Origin: Osmia lignaria lignaria
Lineage: Eukaryota; Arthropoda; Insecta; Hymenoptera; Megachilidae
Assembly: GCF_051020975.1 (NCBI RefSeq)
Contig: NW_027478165.1
Span: 402,001 to 466,000 of the forward strand
DNA length: 64,000 nt
Reading direction: 5' to 3'
The position numbers and the translations under genes are program-made. The notes under the pieces are model-generated. The model saw only the letters and a list, made by a program, of their open reading frames with translations, was not told the DNA's origin and ran no database searches. Positions 22,221 through 33,883 of this stretch are shown one piece after another. Every line of letters starts with the position of its first letter. Positions within the stretch are counted from its first letter, which is position 1.

Positions 22221-24230
22221 GCCCCTTCCCTTGAGATAAATCTGCAAATATCTCGGAAACGAAGCGAGCTATGGCAAAATGTTAAGAGACCTTTTTTGTA
22301 GAGAATTAAGTTTCCTACTTTTTATGTTCTATGATATTTTTTGATCAGATGCGTAGTTCTCGAGATATATCAAGATATTTAAAAGTTCCGAAGCCGCACC
22401 AACATAATAGAGATACAGAAACACCGTGGCCCCTTTCGTTGAGATAACTCTGCACTATTGCGAGCTGCAAATACCACTTCCAGCTTAGCTGTGCAGAAGA
22501 AGAACAACAAGAAGAAGAAATATCTCGAAATATGTCCGTCAGGCCCCTTCCCTTGAGATAAATCTGCAAATATCTCGGAAACGAAGCGAGCTATGGCAAA
22601 ATGTTAAGAGACCTTTTTTGTAGAGAATTACGTTTCCTACTTTTTATGTTCAATGATATTTTTTGATCAGATGCGTAGTTCTCGAGATATATCCAGATAT
22701 TTAAAAGTTCCGAAGCGGCACCAACATAATAGAGATACAGAAACACCGTGGCCCCTTACTTCGGGATAACTCTGCACTAGTGCGAGCCGCAAATGCCGCT
22801 TCCAGCTTAGCTGTGCAGAAGAAGAACAACAAGAAGAAGAAATATCTCGAAATATGTCCGTCAGGCCCCTTCCCTCGAGATAAATCTGCAAATATCTCGG
22901 AAACGAAGCGAGCTATGGCAAAATGTTAAGAGACCTTTTTTGTAGAGAATTAAGTTTCCTACTTTTTATGTTCTATGATATTTTTTGATCAGATGCGTAG
23001 TGCTCGAGATATATCAAGATATTTAAAAGTTCCGAAGCCGCACCAACATAATAGAGATACAGAAACACCGTGGCCCCTTTCTTTGAGATAACTCTGCACT
23101 ATTGCGAGCTGCAAATGCCACTTCCAGCTTAGCTGTGCAGGAGAAGAACAACAAGAAGAAGAAATATCTCGAAATATGTCCGTCAGGCCCCTTCCCTTGA
23201 GATAAATCTGCAAATATCTCAGAAACGAAGCGAGCTATGGCAAAATGTTAAGAGACCTTTTTTGTAGAGAATTAAGTTTCCTACTTTTTATGTTCTATGA
23301 TATTTTTCGATCAGATGCGTAGTTCTCGAGATATATCAAGATATTTAAAAGTTCCGAAGCCGCACCATCATAATAGAGATACAGAAACACCGTGGCCCCT
23401 TTCTTTGAGATAACTCTGCACTATTGCGAGCTGCAAATGCCACTTCCAGCTTAGCTGTGCAGAAGAAGAAGAACAAGAAGAAGAAATATCTCGAAATAGG
23501 TCCGTCCGGCCCCTTCCCTTGAGATAAATCTGCAAATATCTCGGAAACGAAGCGAGCTATGGCAAAATGTTAAGAGACCTTTTTTGTAGAGAATTAAGTT
23601 TCCTACTTTTTATGTTCAATGATATTTTTTGATCAGATGCGTAGTTCTCGAGATATATCGAGATATTTAAAAGATCCGAAGCCGCACAAACATAATAGAG
23701 ATACAGAAACACCGTGGCCCCTTTCTTTGAGATAACTCTGCACTATTGCGACCTGCAATTGCCACTTCCAGCTTAGCTGTGCAGAAGAAGAACAACAAGA
23801 AGAAGAAATATCTCGAAATATGTCCGTCAGACCCCTTCCCTTGAGATAAATCTGCAAATATCTCGGAAACGAAGTGAGCTATGGCAAAATGTTAAGAGAC
23901 CTTTTTTATAGAGAATTAAGTTTCCCACTTTTTATGTTCTATGATATTTTTTGATCACATGCGTAGTTCTCGAGATATATCAAGATATTTAAAAGTTCCG
24001 AAGCCGCAACCAACATAATAGAGATACAGAAACACTGTGGCCCCTTTCTTTGAGATAACTCTGCACTACTGCGAGCTGCAAATGCCACTTCCAGCTTAGG
24101 TGTGCAGAAGAAGAACAACAAGAAGAAGAAATATCTCGAAATATGTCCGTCAGGCCCCTTCCCTTGAGATAAATCTGCAAATATCTCGGAAACGAAGCGA
24201 GCTATGGCAAAATGTTAAGAGACCTTTTTT
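22221..24230. repeat. 11-mer+1-spaced duplication, copy 1 (offset 3543 bp)
   Basis: About six monomers reappear at 25764-27773. Shared markers in order are TTTCGTTGAGATAAC with CAAATACCACTTCC, the GAAGCGGCACC monomer, GCAGGAGAAG, AGAAGAAGAAGAACAAG with TCTCGAAATAGGTCCGTCCG, GCGACCTGCAATTGCC, TTTTTTATAGAGAATT with TTTCCCAC, and GCCGCAACCAAC with CTTAGGTGTGCAG. The last includes a +1 base, and that extra base explains the 3543 rather than 3542 offset. Confidence 0.85.
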
Positions 24231-24476
24231 GTAGAGAATTACGTTTCCTACTTTTTATGTTCAATGATATTTTTTGATCAGATGCGTAGTTCTCGAGATA
24301 TATCCAGATATTTAAAAGTTCCGAAGCGGCACCAACATAATAGAGATACAGAAACACTGTGGCCCCTTTCTTTGAGATAACTCTGCACTACTGCGAGCTG
24401 CAAATGCCACTTCCAGCTTAGGTGTGCAGAAGAAGAACAACAAGAAGAAGAAATATCTCGAAATATGTCCGTCAGG
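24154..24476. repeat. Chimeric monomer joining the GAAGCGGCACC head to a CTTAGGTGTGCAG tail
   Basis: The left part (GAATTACG, GTTCAATGAT, ATATCCAGATATT, AAGCGGCACC) matches the subtype seen at 22543 and 26086. From CACTGTGGCCCCTTTCTTTG onward it matches the neighbouring unit at 23832 (ACTGCGAGCTGC, CTTAGGTGTGCAG). The switch falls between about 24330 and 24358. This looks like a crossover or conversion breakpoint inside one monomer. Confidence 0.75.
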
Positions 24477-24797
24477 CCCCTTCCCTTGAGATAAATCTGC
24501 AAATATCTCGGAAACGAAGCGAGCTATGGCAAAATGTTAAGAGACCTTTTTTGTAGGGAATTAAGTTTCCTACTTTTTATGTTCTATGATATTTTTTGAT
24601 CAGAAGCGTAGTTTTCGAGATATATCGAGATATTTAATAGTTCCGAAGCCGCACCAACATAATAGAGATACAGAAACACCGTGGCCCCTTTCTTCGGGAT
24701 AACTCTGCACTATTGCGAGCTGGAAATGCCACTTCCAGTTTAGCTGTGCAGAAGAAGAACAACAAGAAGAAGAAATATCCCGAAATATGTCCGTCAG

Positions 24798-25763
24798 GAC
24801 CCTTCCCTTGAGATAAATCTGCAAATATCTCGGAAACGAAGCGAGCTATGGCAAAATGTTAAAAGACCTTTTTTGTAGAGAATTATGTTTCCTACAATTT
24901 ATGTTCTATGATATTTTTTGATCAGAAGCGTAGTTTTCGAGATATATCGAGATATTTAAAAGGTCCGAAGCCGCACCAACATAATAGAGATACAGAAACA
25001 CCGTGGCCCCTTTCTTGGGGATAATTCTGCACTATTGCGAGCTGGAAATGCCACTTCCAGTTTAGCTGTGCAGAAGAAGAACAACAAGAAGAAGAAATAT
25101 CTCGAAATATGTCCGTCAGGCCCCTTCCCTTGAGATATATCTGCAAATATCTCGGAAACGAAGCGAGCTATGGCAAAATGTTAAGAGACCTTTTTTGTAG
25201 AGAATTATGTTTCCTACAATTTATGTTCTATGATATTTTTTGATCAGAAGCGTAGTTTTCGAGATATATCGAGATATTTAAAAGGTCCGAAGCCGCACCA
25301 ACATAATAGAGATACAGAAACACCGTGGCCCCTTTCTTGGGGATAACTCTGCACTATTGCGAGCTGGAAATGCCACTTCCAGTTTAGCTGTGCAGAAGAA
25401 GAACAACAAGAAGAAGAAATATCTCGAAATATGTCCGTCAGGCCCCTTCCCTTGAGATATATCTGCAAATATCTCGGAAACGAAGCGAGCTATGGCAAAA
25501 TGTTAAGAGACCTTTTTTGTAGAGAATTATGTTTCCTACAATTTATGTTCTATGATATTTTTTGATCAGAAGCGTAGTTTTCGAGATATATCGAGATATT
25601 TAAAAGGTCCGAAGCCGCACCAACATAATAGAGATACAGAAACACCGTGGCCCCTTTCTTTGAGATAACTCTGCACTATTGCGAGCTGCAAATGCCACTT
25701 CCAGCTTAGCTGTGCAGAAGAAGAACAACAAGAAGAAGAAATATCTCGAAATATGTCCGTCAG
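24798..25763. repeat. Three tandem monomers with TTTAAAAGGTCCGAAG
   Basis: The units at 24798, 25120 and 25442 share the private GGTCCG change and the class A left haplotype. The first two also have TTTCTTGGGGATAA, while the third has a B-type right half. Private changes are TTAAAAGACC and GATAATTCTGC in the first. This is a small local expansion of a single subtype. Confidence 0.8.
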
Positions 25764-27773
25764 GCCCCTTCCCTTGAGATAAATCTGCAAATATCTCGGA
25801 AACGAAGCGAGCTATGGCAAAATGTTAAGAGACCTTTTTTGTAGAGAATTAAGTTTCCTACTTTTTATGTTCTATGATATTTTTTGATCAGATGCGTAGT
25901 TCTCGAGATATATCAAGATATTTAAAAGTTCCGAAGCCGCACCAACATAATAGAGATACAGAAACACCGTGGCCCCTTTCGTTGAGATAACTCTGCACTA
26001 TTGCGAGCTGCAAATACCACTTCCAGCTTAGCTGTGCAGAAGAAGAACAACAAGAAGAAGAAATATCTCGAAATATGTCCGTCAGGCCCCTTCCCTTGAG
26101 ATAAATCTGCAAATATCTCGGAAACGAAGCGAGCTATGGCAAAATGTTAAGAGACCTTTTTTGTAGAGAATTACGTTTCCTACTTTTTATGTTCAATGAT
26201 ATTTTTTGATCAGATGCGTAGTTCTCGAGATATATCCAGATATTTAAAAGTTCCGAAGCGGCACCAACATAATAGAGATACAGAAACACCGTGGCCCCTT
26301 ACTTCGGGATAACTCTGCACTAGTGCGAGCCGCAAATGCCGCTTCCAGCTTAGCTGTGCAGAAGAAGAACAACAAGAAGAAGAAATATCTCGAAATATGT
26401 CCGTCAGGCCCCTTCCCTCGAGATAAATCTGCAAATATCTCGGAAACGAAGCGAGCTATGGCAAAATGTTAAGAGACCTTTTTTGTAGAGAATTAAGTTT
26501 CCTACTTTTTATGTTCTATGATATTTTTTGATCAGATGCGTAGTTCTCGAGATATATCAAGATATTTAAAAGTTCCGAAGCCGCACCAACATAATAGAGA
26601 TACAGAAACACCGTGGCCCCTTTCTTTGAGATAACTCTGCACTATTGCGAGCTGCAAATGCCACTTCCAGCTTAGCTGTGCAGGAGAAGAACAACAAGAA
26701 GAAGAAATATCTCGAAATATGTCCGTCAGGCCCCTTCCCTTGAGATAAATCTGCAAATATCTCAGAAACGAAGCGAGCTATGGCAAAATGTTAAGAGACC
26801 TTTTTTGTAGAGAATTAAGTTTCCTACTTTTTATGTTCTATGATATTTTTCGATCAGATGCGTAGTTCTCGAGATATATCAAGATATTTAAAAGTTCCGA
26901 AGCCGCACCAACATAATAGAGATACAGAAACACCGTGGCCCCTTTCTTTGAGATAACTCTGCACTATTGCGAGCTGCAAATGCCACTTCCAGCTTAGCTG
27001 TGCAGAAGAAGAAGAACAAGAAGAAGAAATATCTCGAAATAGGTCCGTCCGGCCCCTTCCCTTGAGATAAATCTGCAAATATCTCGGAAACGAAGCGAGC
27101 TATGGCAAAATGTTAAGAGACCTTTTTTGTAGAGAATTAAGTTTCCTACTTTTTATGTTCAATGATATTTTTTGATCAGATGCGTAGTTCTCGAGATATA
27201 TCGAGATATTTAAAAGATCCGAAGCCGCACAAACATAATAGAGATACAGAAACACCGTGGCCCCTTTCTTTGAGATAACTCTGCACTATTGCGACCTGCA
27301 ATTGCCACTTCCAGCTTAGCTGTGCAGAAGAAGAACAACAAGAAGAAGAAATATCTCGAAATATGTCCGTCAGACCCCTTCCCTTGAGATAAATCTGCAA
27401 ATATCTCGGAAACGAAGTGAGCTATGGCAAAATGTTAAGAGACCTTTTTTATAGAGAATTAAGTTTCCCACTTTTTATGTTCTATGATATTTTTTGATCA
27501 CATGCGTAGTTCTCGAGATATATCAAGATATTTAAAAGTTCCGAAGCCGCAACCAACATAATAGAGATACAGAAACACTGTGGCCCCTTTCTTTGAGATA
27601 ACTCTGCACTACTGCAAGCTGCAAATGCCACTTCCAGCTTAGGTGTGCAGAAGAAGAACAACAAGAAGAAGAAATATCTCGAAATATGTCCGTCAGGCCC
27701 CTTCCCTTGAGATAAATCTGCAAATATCTCGGAAACGAAGCGAGCTATGGCAAAATGTTAAGAGACCTTTTTT
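25764..27773. repeat. 11-mer+1-spaced duplication, copy 2
   Basis: This is the counterpart of 22221-24230 with the same marker order. Small differences include CTACTGCAAGCTGC here versus CTACTGCGAGCTGC in copy 1. Its last part is also the first unit set of the 4-mer HOR that follows. Confidence 0.85.
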
Positions 27774-28017
27774 GTAGGGAATTAAGTTTCCTACTTTTTA
27801 TGTTCAATGATATTTTTGATCAGATGCGTAGTTCTCGAGATATATCCAGATATTTAAAAGTTCCGAAGCGGCACCAACATAATAGAGATACAGAAACACC
27901 GTGGCCCCTTACTTCGGGATAACTCTGCACTAGTGCGAGCCGCAAATGCCGCTTCCAGCTTAGCTGTGCAGAAGAAGAACAACAAGAAGAAGAAATATCT
28001 CGAAATATGTCCGTCAG
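26730..28017. repeat. 4-mer higher-order repeat, copy 1 (1288 bp)
   Basis: The unit order is: (1) AATAGGTCCGTCCGG; (2) GCGACCTGCAATTGCC with TCAGACCCC; (3) TTTTTTATAGAG, GCCGCAACCAAC and CTTAGGTGTG; (4) GTAGGGAATT, T5 run, GAAGCGGCACC and TTACTTCGGG. Unit 3 is 1 bp long and unit 4 is 1 bp short, so the HOR stays exactly 4 x 322. The first 70 bp of unit 1 differ from the other copies (TCTCAGAAACG, GTTAAGAG), marking the insertion junction. Confidence 0.88.
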
Positions 28018-29305
28018 GCCCCTTCCCTCGAGATAAATCTGCAAATATCTCGGAAACGAAGCGAGCTATGGCAAAATGTTGAGAGACCTTTTTTGTAGAG
28101 AATTAAGTTTCCTACTTTTTATGTTCTATGATATTTTTTGATCAGATGCGTAGTTCTCGAGATATATCAAGATATTTAAAAGTTCCGAAGCCGCACCAAC
28201 ATAATAGAGATACAGAAACACCGTGGCCCCTTTCTTTGAGATAACTCTGCACTATTGCGAGCTGCAAATGCCACTTCCAGCTTAGCTGTGCAGAAGAAGA
28301 AGAACAAGAAGAAGAAATATCTCGAAATAGGTCCGTCCGGCCCCTTCCCTTGAGATAAATCTGCAAATATCTCGGAAACGAAGCGAGCTATGGCAAAATG
28401 TTAAGAGACCTTTTTTGTAGAGAATTAAGTTTCCTACTTTTTATGTTCAATGATATTTTTTGATCAGATGCGTAGTTCTCGAGATATATCGAGATATTTA
28501 AAAGATCCGAAGCCGCACAAACATAATAGAGATACAGAAACACCGTGGCCCCTTTCTTTGAGATAACTCTGCACTATTGCGACCTGCAATTGCCACTTCC
28601 AGCTTAGCTGTGCAGAAGAAGAACAACAAGAAGAAGAAATATCTCGAAATATGTCCGTCAGACCCCTTCCCTTGAGATAAATCTGCAAATATCTCGGAAA
28701 CGAAGTGAGCTATGGCAAAATGTTAAGAGACCTTTTTTATAGAGAATTAAGTTTCCCACTTTTTATGTTCTATGATATTTTTTGATCACATGCGTAGTTC
28801 TCGAGATATATCAAGATATTTAAAAGTTCCGAGGCCGCAACCAACATAATAGAGATACAGAAACACTGTGGCCCCTTTCTTTGAGATAACTCTGCACTAC
28901 TGCAAGCTGCAAATGCCACTTCCAGCTTAGGTGTGCAGAAGAAGAACAACAAGAAGAAGAAATATCTCGAAATATGTCCGTCAGGCCCCTTCCCTTGAGA
29001 TAAATCTGCAAATATCTCGGAAACGAAGCGAGCTATGGCAAAATGTTAAGAGACCTTTTTTGTAGGGAATTAAGTTTCCTACTTTTTATGTTCAATGATA
29101 TTTTTGATCAGATGCGTAGTTCTCGAGATATATCCAGATATTTAAAAGTTCCGAAGCGGCACCAACATAATAGAGATACAGAAACACCGTGGCCCCTTAC
29201 TTCGGGATAACTCTGCACTAGTGCGAGCCGCAAATGCCGCTTCCAGCTTAGCTGTGCAGAAGAAGAACAACAAGAAGAAGAAATATCTCGAAATATGTCC
29301 GTCAG
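28018..29305. repeat. 4-mer higher-order repeat, copy 2 (1288 bp)
   Basis: It has the same four-unit order as 26730-28017, including the compensating +1 and -1 bases. A private change is CCGAGGCCGCAACC at about 28831. Confidence 0.9.
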
Positions 29306-30250
29306 GCCCCTTCCCTCGAGATAAATCTGCAAATATCTCGGAAACGAAGCGAGCTATGGCAAAATGTTGAGAGACCTTTTTTGTAGAGAATTAAGTTTCC
29401 TACTTTTTATGTTCTATGATATTTTTTGATCAGATGCGTAGTTCTCGAGATATATCAAGATATTTAAAAGTTCCGAAGCCGCACCAACATAATAGAGATA
29501 CAGAAACACCGTGGCCCCTTTCTTTGAGATAACTCTGCACTATTGCGAGCTGCAAATGCCACTTCCAGCTTAGCTGTGCAGAAGAAGAAGAACAAGAAGA
29601 AGAAATATCTCGAAATAGGTCCGTCCGGCCCCTTCCCTTGAGATAAATCTGCAAATATCTCGGAAACGAAGCGAGCTATGGCAAAATGTTAAGAGACCTT
29701 TTTTGTAGAGAATTAAGTTTCCTACTTTTTATGTTCAATGATATTTTTTGATCAGATGCGTAGTTCTCGAGATATATCGAGATATTTAAAAGATCCGAAG
29801 CCGCACAAACATAATAGAGATACAGAAACACCGTGGCCCCTTTCTTTGAGATAACTCTGCACTATTGCGACCTGCAATTGCCACTTCCAGCTTAGCTGTG
29901 CAGAAGAAGAACAACAAGAAGAAGAAATATCTCGAAATATGTCCGTCAGACCCCTTCCCTTGAGATAAATCTGCAAATATCTCGGAAACGAAGTGAGCTA
30001 TGGCAAAATGTTAAGAGACCTTTTTTATAGAGAATTAAGTTTCCCCCTTTTTATGTTCTATGATATTTTTTGATCAGATGCGTAGTTCTCGAGATATATC
30101 AAGATATTTAAAAGTTCCGAAGCCGCAACCAACATAATAGAGATACAGAAACACTGTGGCCCCTTTCTTTGAGATAACTCTGCACTACTGCGAGCTGCAA
30201 ATGCCACTTCCAGCTTAGCTGTGCAGAAGAAGAACAACAAGAAGAAGAAA
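29306..30250. repeat. 4-mer higher-order repeat, copy 3 (partial, three units)
   Basis: Units 1 to 3 repeat. Unit 3 changes (TTTCCCCCTTTTT, AGCTTAGCTG instead of AGCTTAGGTG) and ends in TATCCCGAAATATG with AGGACCC. The fourth unit is missing and a different monomer (TTTTTCGATCAG) follows. Confidence 0.87.
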
Positions 30251-31560
30251 TATCCCGAAATATGTCCGTCAGGACCCTTCCCTTGAGATAAATCTGCAAA
30301 TATCTCGGAAACGAAGCGAGCTATGGCAAAATGTTAAGAGACCTTTTTTGTAGAGAATTAAGTTTCCTACTTTTTATGTTCTATGATATTTTTCGATCAG
30401 ATGCGTAGTTCTCGAGATATATCAAGATATTTAAAAGTTCCGAAGCCGCACCAACATAATAGAGATACAGAAACACCGTGGCCCCTTTCTTTGAGATAAC
30501 TCTGCACTATTGCGAGCTGGAAATGCCACTTCCAGTTTAGCTGTGCAGAAGAAGAATAACAAGAAGAAGAAATATCCCGAAATATGTCCGTCAGGACCCT
30601 TCCCTTGAGATAAATCTGCAAATATCTCGGAAACGAAGCGAGCTATGGCAAAATGTTAAGAGACCTTTTTTGTAGAGAATTATGTTTCCTACAATTTATG
30701 TTCTATGATATTTTTTGATCAGATGCGTAGTTCTCGAGATATATCAAGATATTTAAAAGTTCCGAAGCCGCACCAACATAATAGAGATACAGAAACACCG
30801 TGGCCCCTTTCTTTGAGATAACTCTGCACTATTGCGAGCTGCAAATGCCACTTCCAGCTTAGCTGTGCAGGAGAAGAACAACAAGAAGAAGAAATATCTC
30901 GAAATATGTCCGTCAGGCCCCTTCCCTTGAGATAAATCTGCAAATATCACAGAAACGAAGCGAGCTATGGCAAAATGTTAAGAGACCTTTTTTGTAGAGA
31001 ATTAAGTTTCCTACTTTTTATGTTCTATGATATTTTTTGATCAGATGCGTAGTTCTCGAGATATATCGAGATATTTAAAAGATCCGAAGCCGCACAAACA
31101 TAATAGAGATACAGAAACACCGTGGCCCCTTTCTTTGAGATAACTCTGCACTACTGCGAGCTGCAAATGCCACTTCCAGCTTAGCTGTGCAGAAGAAGAA
31201 CAACAAGAAGAAGAAATATCTCGAAATATGTCCGTCAGTCCCCTTCCCTTGAGATAAATCTGCAAATATCTCGGAAACGAAGCGAGCTATGGCAAAATGT
31301 TAAGAGACCTTTTTTGTAGAGAATTATGTTTCCTACAATGTATGTTCTATGATATTTTTTGATCAGAAGCGTAGTTTTCGAGATATATCGAGATATTTAA
31401 TAGTTCCGAAGCCGCACCAACATAATAGAGATACAGAAACACCGTGGCCCCTTTCTTTGAGATAACTCTGCACTATTGCGAGCTGCAAATGCCACTTCCA
31501 GCTTAGCTGTGCAGGAGAAGAACAACAAGAAGAAGAAATATCTCGAAATATGTCCGTCAG
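30251..31560. repeat. Mixed monomers after the 4-mer block
   Basis: Four monomers that reuse subtypes from 21-24 kb (TATCCCGAAATATG with AGGACCC, GCAGGAGAAGAAC, AAAAGATCCG with CACAAACATAA, TTTAATAGTTCCG). No local HOR and no non-satellite DNA. Confidence 0.78.
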
Positions 31561-32204
31561 GCCCCTTCCCTTGAGATAAATCTGCAAATATCTCGGAAAC
31601 GAAGCGAGCTATGGCAAAATGTTAAGAGACCTTTGTTGTAAAGAATTAAGTTTCCTACTTTTTATCTTCTATGATATTTTTTGATCAGATGCGTAGTTCT
31701 CGAGATATATCAAGATATTTAAAAGTTCCGAAGCCGCACCAACATAATAGAGATACAGAAACACCGTGGCCCCTTTCTTTGAGATAACTCTGCACTATTG
31801 CGAGCTGCAAATGCCACTTCCAGCTTAGCTGTGCAGAGGAAGAACAACAAGAAGAAGGAATATCTCGAAATATGTCCGTCAGGCCCGTTCCTTTGAGCTG
31901 AATCTGCAAATATCTCGGAAACGAAGCGAGCTATGGCAAAATGTTTAGAGACCTTTCTTGTAGAGAATTAAGTTTCCTACTTTTTATGTAGTATGATATT
32001 TTTTGATCAGATGCGTAGTTCTCGAGATATATCAAGATATTTAAAAGTTCCGAAGCCGCACCAATATAATAGAGATACAGAAACACCGTGGCCCCTTTCT
32101 TTGAGATAACTCTGCACTATTGCGAGCTGCAAATGCCACTTCCAGCTTAGCTGTGCAGAGGAAGAACAACAAGAAGAAGGAATATCTCGAAATATGTCCG
32201 TCAG
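31561..32204. repeat. Two tandem monomers introducing the GTTCCTTTGAGCTGAATC head
   Basis: The units at 31561 and 31883 both carry GCAGAGGAAGAAC and GAAGGAATATCTCG. Each is followed by GCCCGTTCCTTTGAGCTGAATC. That head recurs near 32850, 34456, 36385 and 37027, so these are probably a source of a right-half subtype. Confidence 0.8.
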
Positions 32205-32274
32205 GCCCGTTCCTTTGAGCTGAATCTGCAAATATCTCGGACACGAAGCGAGCTATGGCAAAATGTTAAGAGAC

Positions 32275-33545
32275 CTTTTTTGTAGAGAATTAAGTTTTCT
32301 ACTTTTTATGTTCCATGATATTTTTTGATCAGATGCGTAGTTCTCGAGATATATCAAGATATTTAAAAGTTCCGAAGCCGCACCAACATAATAGAGATAC
32401 AGAAACACTGTGGCCCCTTTCTTTGAGATAACTCTGCACTATTGCGAGCTGTAAATGCCACTTCCAGCTTAGCTGTGCAGAAGAAGAACAACAAGAAGAA
32501 GAAATATCTCGAAATATGTCCGTCAGGCCCCTTCCCTTGAGATATATCTGCAAATATCTCGGAAACGAAGCGAGCTATGGCAAAATGTTAAGAGACCTTT
32601 TTTGTAGAGAATTATGTTTCCTACAATTTATGTTCTATGATATTTTTTGATCAGAAGCGTAGTTTTCGAGATATATCGAGATATTTAAAAGTTCCGAAGC
32701 CGCACCAACATAATAGAGATACAGAAACACCGTGGCCCCTTTCTTTGAGATAACTCTGCTCTAGTGCGAGCCGCAAATGCCACTTCCAGCTTAGCTGTGC
32801 AGAATAAGAACAACAAGAAGAAGAAATATCTCGAAATATGTCCGTCAGGCCCGTTCCTTTGAGCTGAATCTGCAAATATCTCCGAAACGAAGCGAGCTAT
32901 GGCAAAATGTTAAGAGACGTTTTTTGTAGAGAATTATGTTTCCTACAATTTATGTTCTATGATATTTTTTGATCAGAAGCGTAGTTTTCGAGATATATCG
33001 GGATATTTAAAAGTTCCGAAGCCGCACCAACATAATAGAGATACAGAAACACCGTGGCCCCTTTCTTTGAGATAACTCTGCACTAGTGCGAGCCGCAAAT
33101 GCCACTTCCAGCTTAGCTGTGCAGAAGAAGAACAACAAGAAGAAGAAATATCTCGAAATATGTCCGTCAGGCCCCTTCCCTTGAGATAAATCTGCAAATA
33201 TCTCGGAAACGAAGCGAGCTATGGCAAAATGTTAAGAGACCTTTTTTGTGGAGAATTAAGTTTCCTACTTTTTATCTTCCAGGATATTTTTTGATCAGAT
33301 GCGTAGTTCGCGAGATATATCAAGATATTTAAAAGTTCCGAAGCCGCACCAACATAATAGAGATACAGAAACACCGTGGCCCCTCTCTTTGTGATAACTC
33401 TGCACTATTGCGAGCTGCAAATGCCACTTCCAGCTTAGCTGTGCAGAAGAAGAACAACAAGAAGAAGAAATATCTCGAAATATGTCCGTCAGGCCCCTTC
33501 CCTTGAGATAAATCTGCAAATATCTCGGAAACGAAGCGAGCTATG
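32275..33545. repeat. 5-mer-spaced duplication, copy 1 (offset 1607 bp)
   Basis: It matches 33882-35152. Shared markers are AAGTTTTCTAC with GTTCCATGAT, ACACTGTGGCC, GAGCTGTAAATGCC, CTCTGCTCTAGTGCG, GCAGAATAAGAAC, ATCTCCGAAACG, ATATCGGGATATT and CCCTCTCTTTGTGATAAC. The offset is 5 x 322 minus 3 because of the triplet deletion at about 33876. Copy 1 has private TTCCAGGATA and TTCGCGAGATA near 33290. Confidence 0.85.
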
Positions 33546-33870
33546 GCAAAATGTTTAGAGACCTTTCTTGTAGAGAATTAAGTTTCCTACTTTTTATGTA
33601 GTATGATATTTTTTGATCAGATGCGTAGTTCTCGAGATATATCAAGATATTTAAAAGTTCCGAAGCCGCACCAATATAATAGAGATACAGAAACACCGTG
33701 GCCCCTTTCTTTGAGATAACTCTGCACTAGTGCGAGCCGCAAATGCCACTTCCAGCTTAGCTGTGCAGAAGAAGAACAACAAGAAGAAGAAATATCTCGA
33801 AATATGTCCGTCAGGCCCCTTCCCTTGAGATAAATCTGCAAATATCTCGGAAACGAAGCGAGCTATGGCA

Positions 33871-33883
33871 AAATGTTAGACCT
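33871..33883. other. 3-bp deletion allele AAATGTTAGACC (three monomers)
   Basis: The usual AAATGTTAAGAGACC is shortened by three bases here, and again at about 35157-35167 and 36120-36130. All three monomers also carry AAGTTTTCTAC, so the allele travels with a haplotype and was spread by duplication, not by recurrent deletion. Confidence 0.85.
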
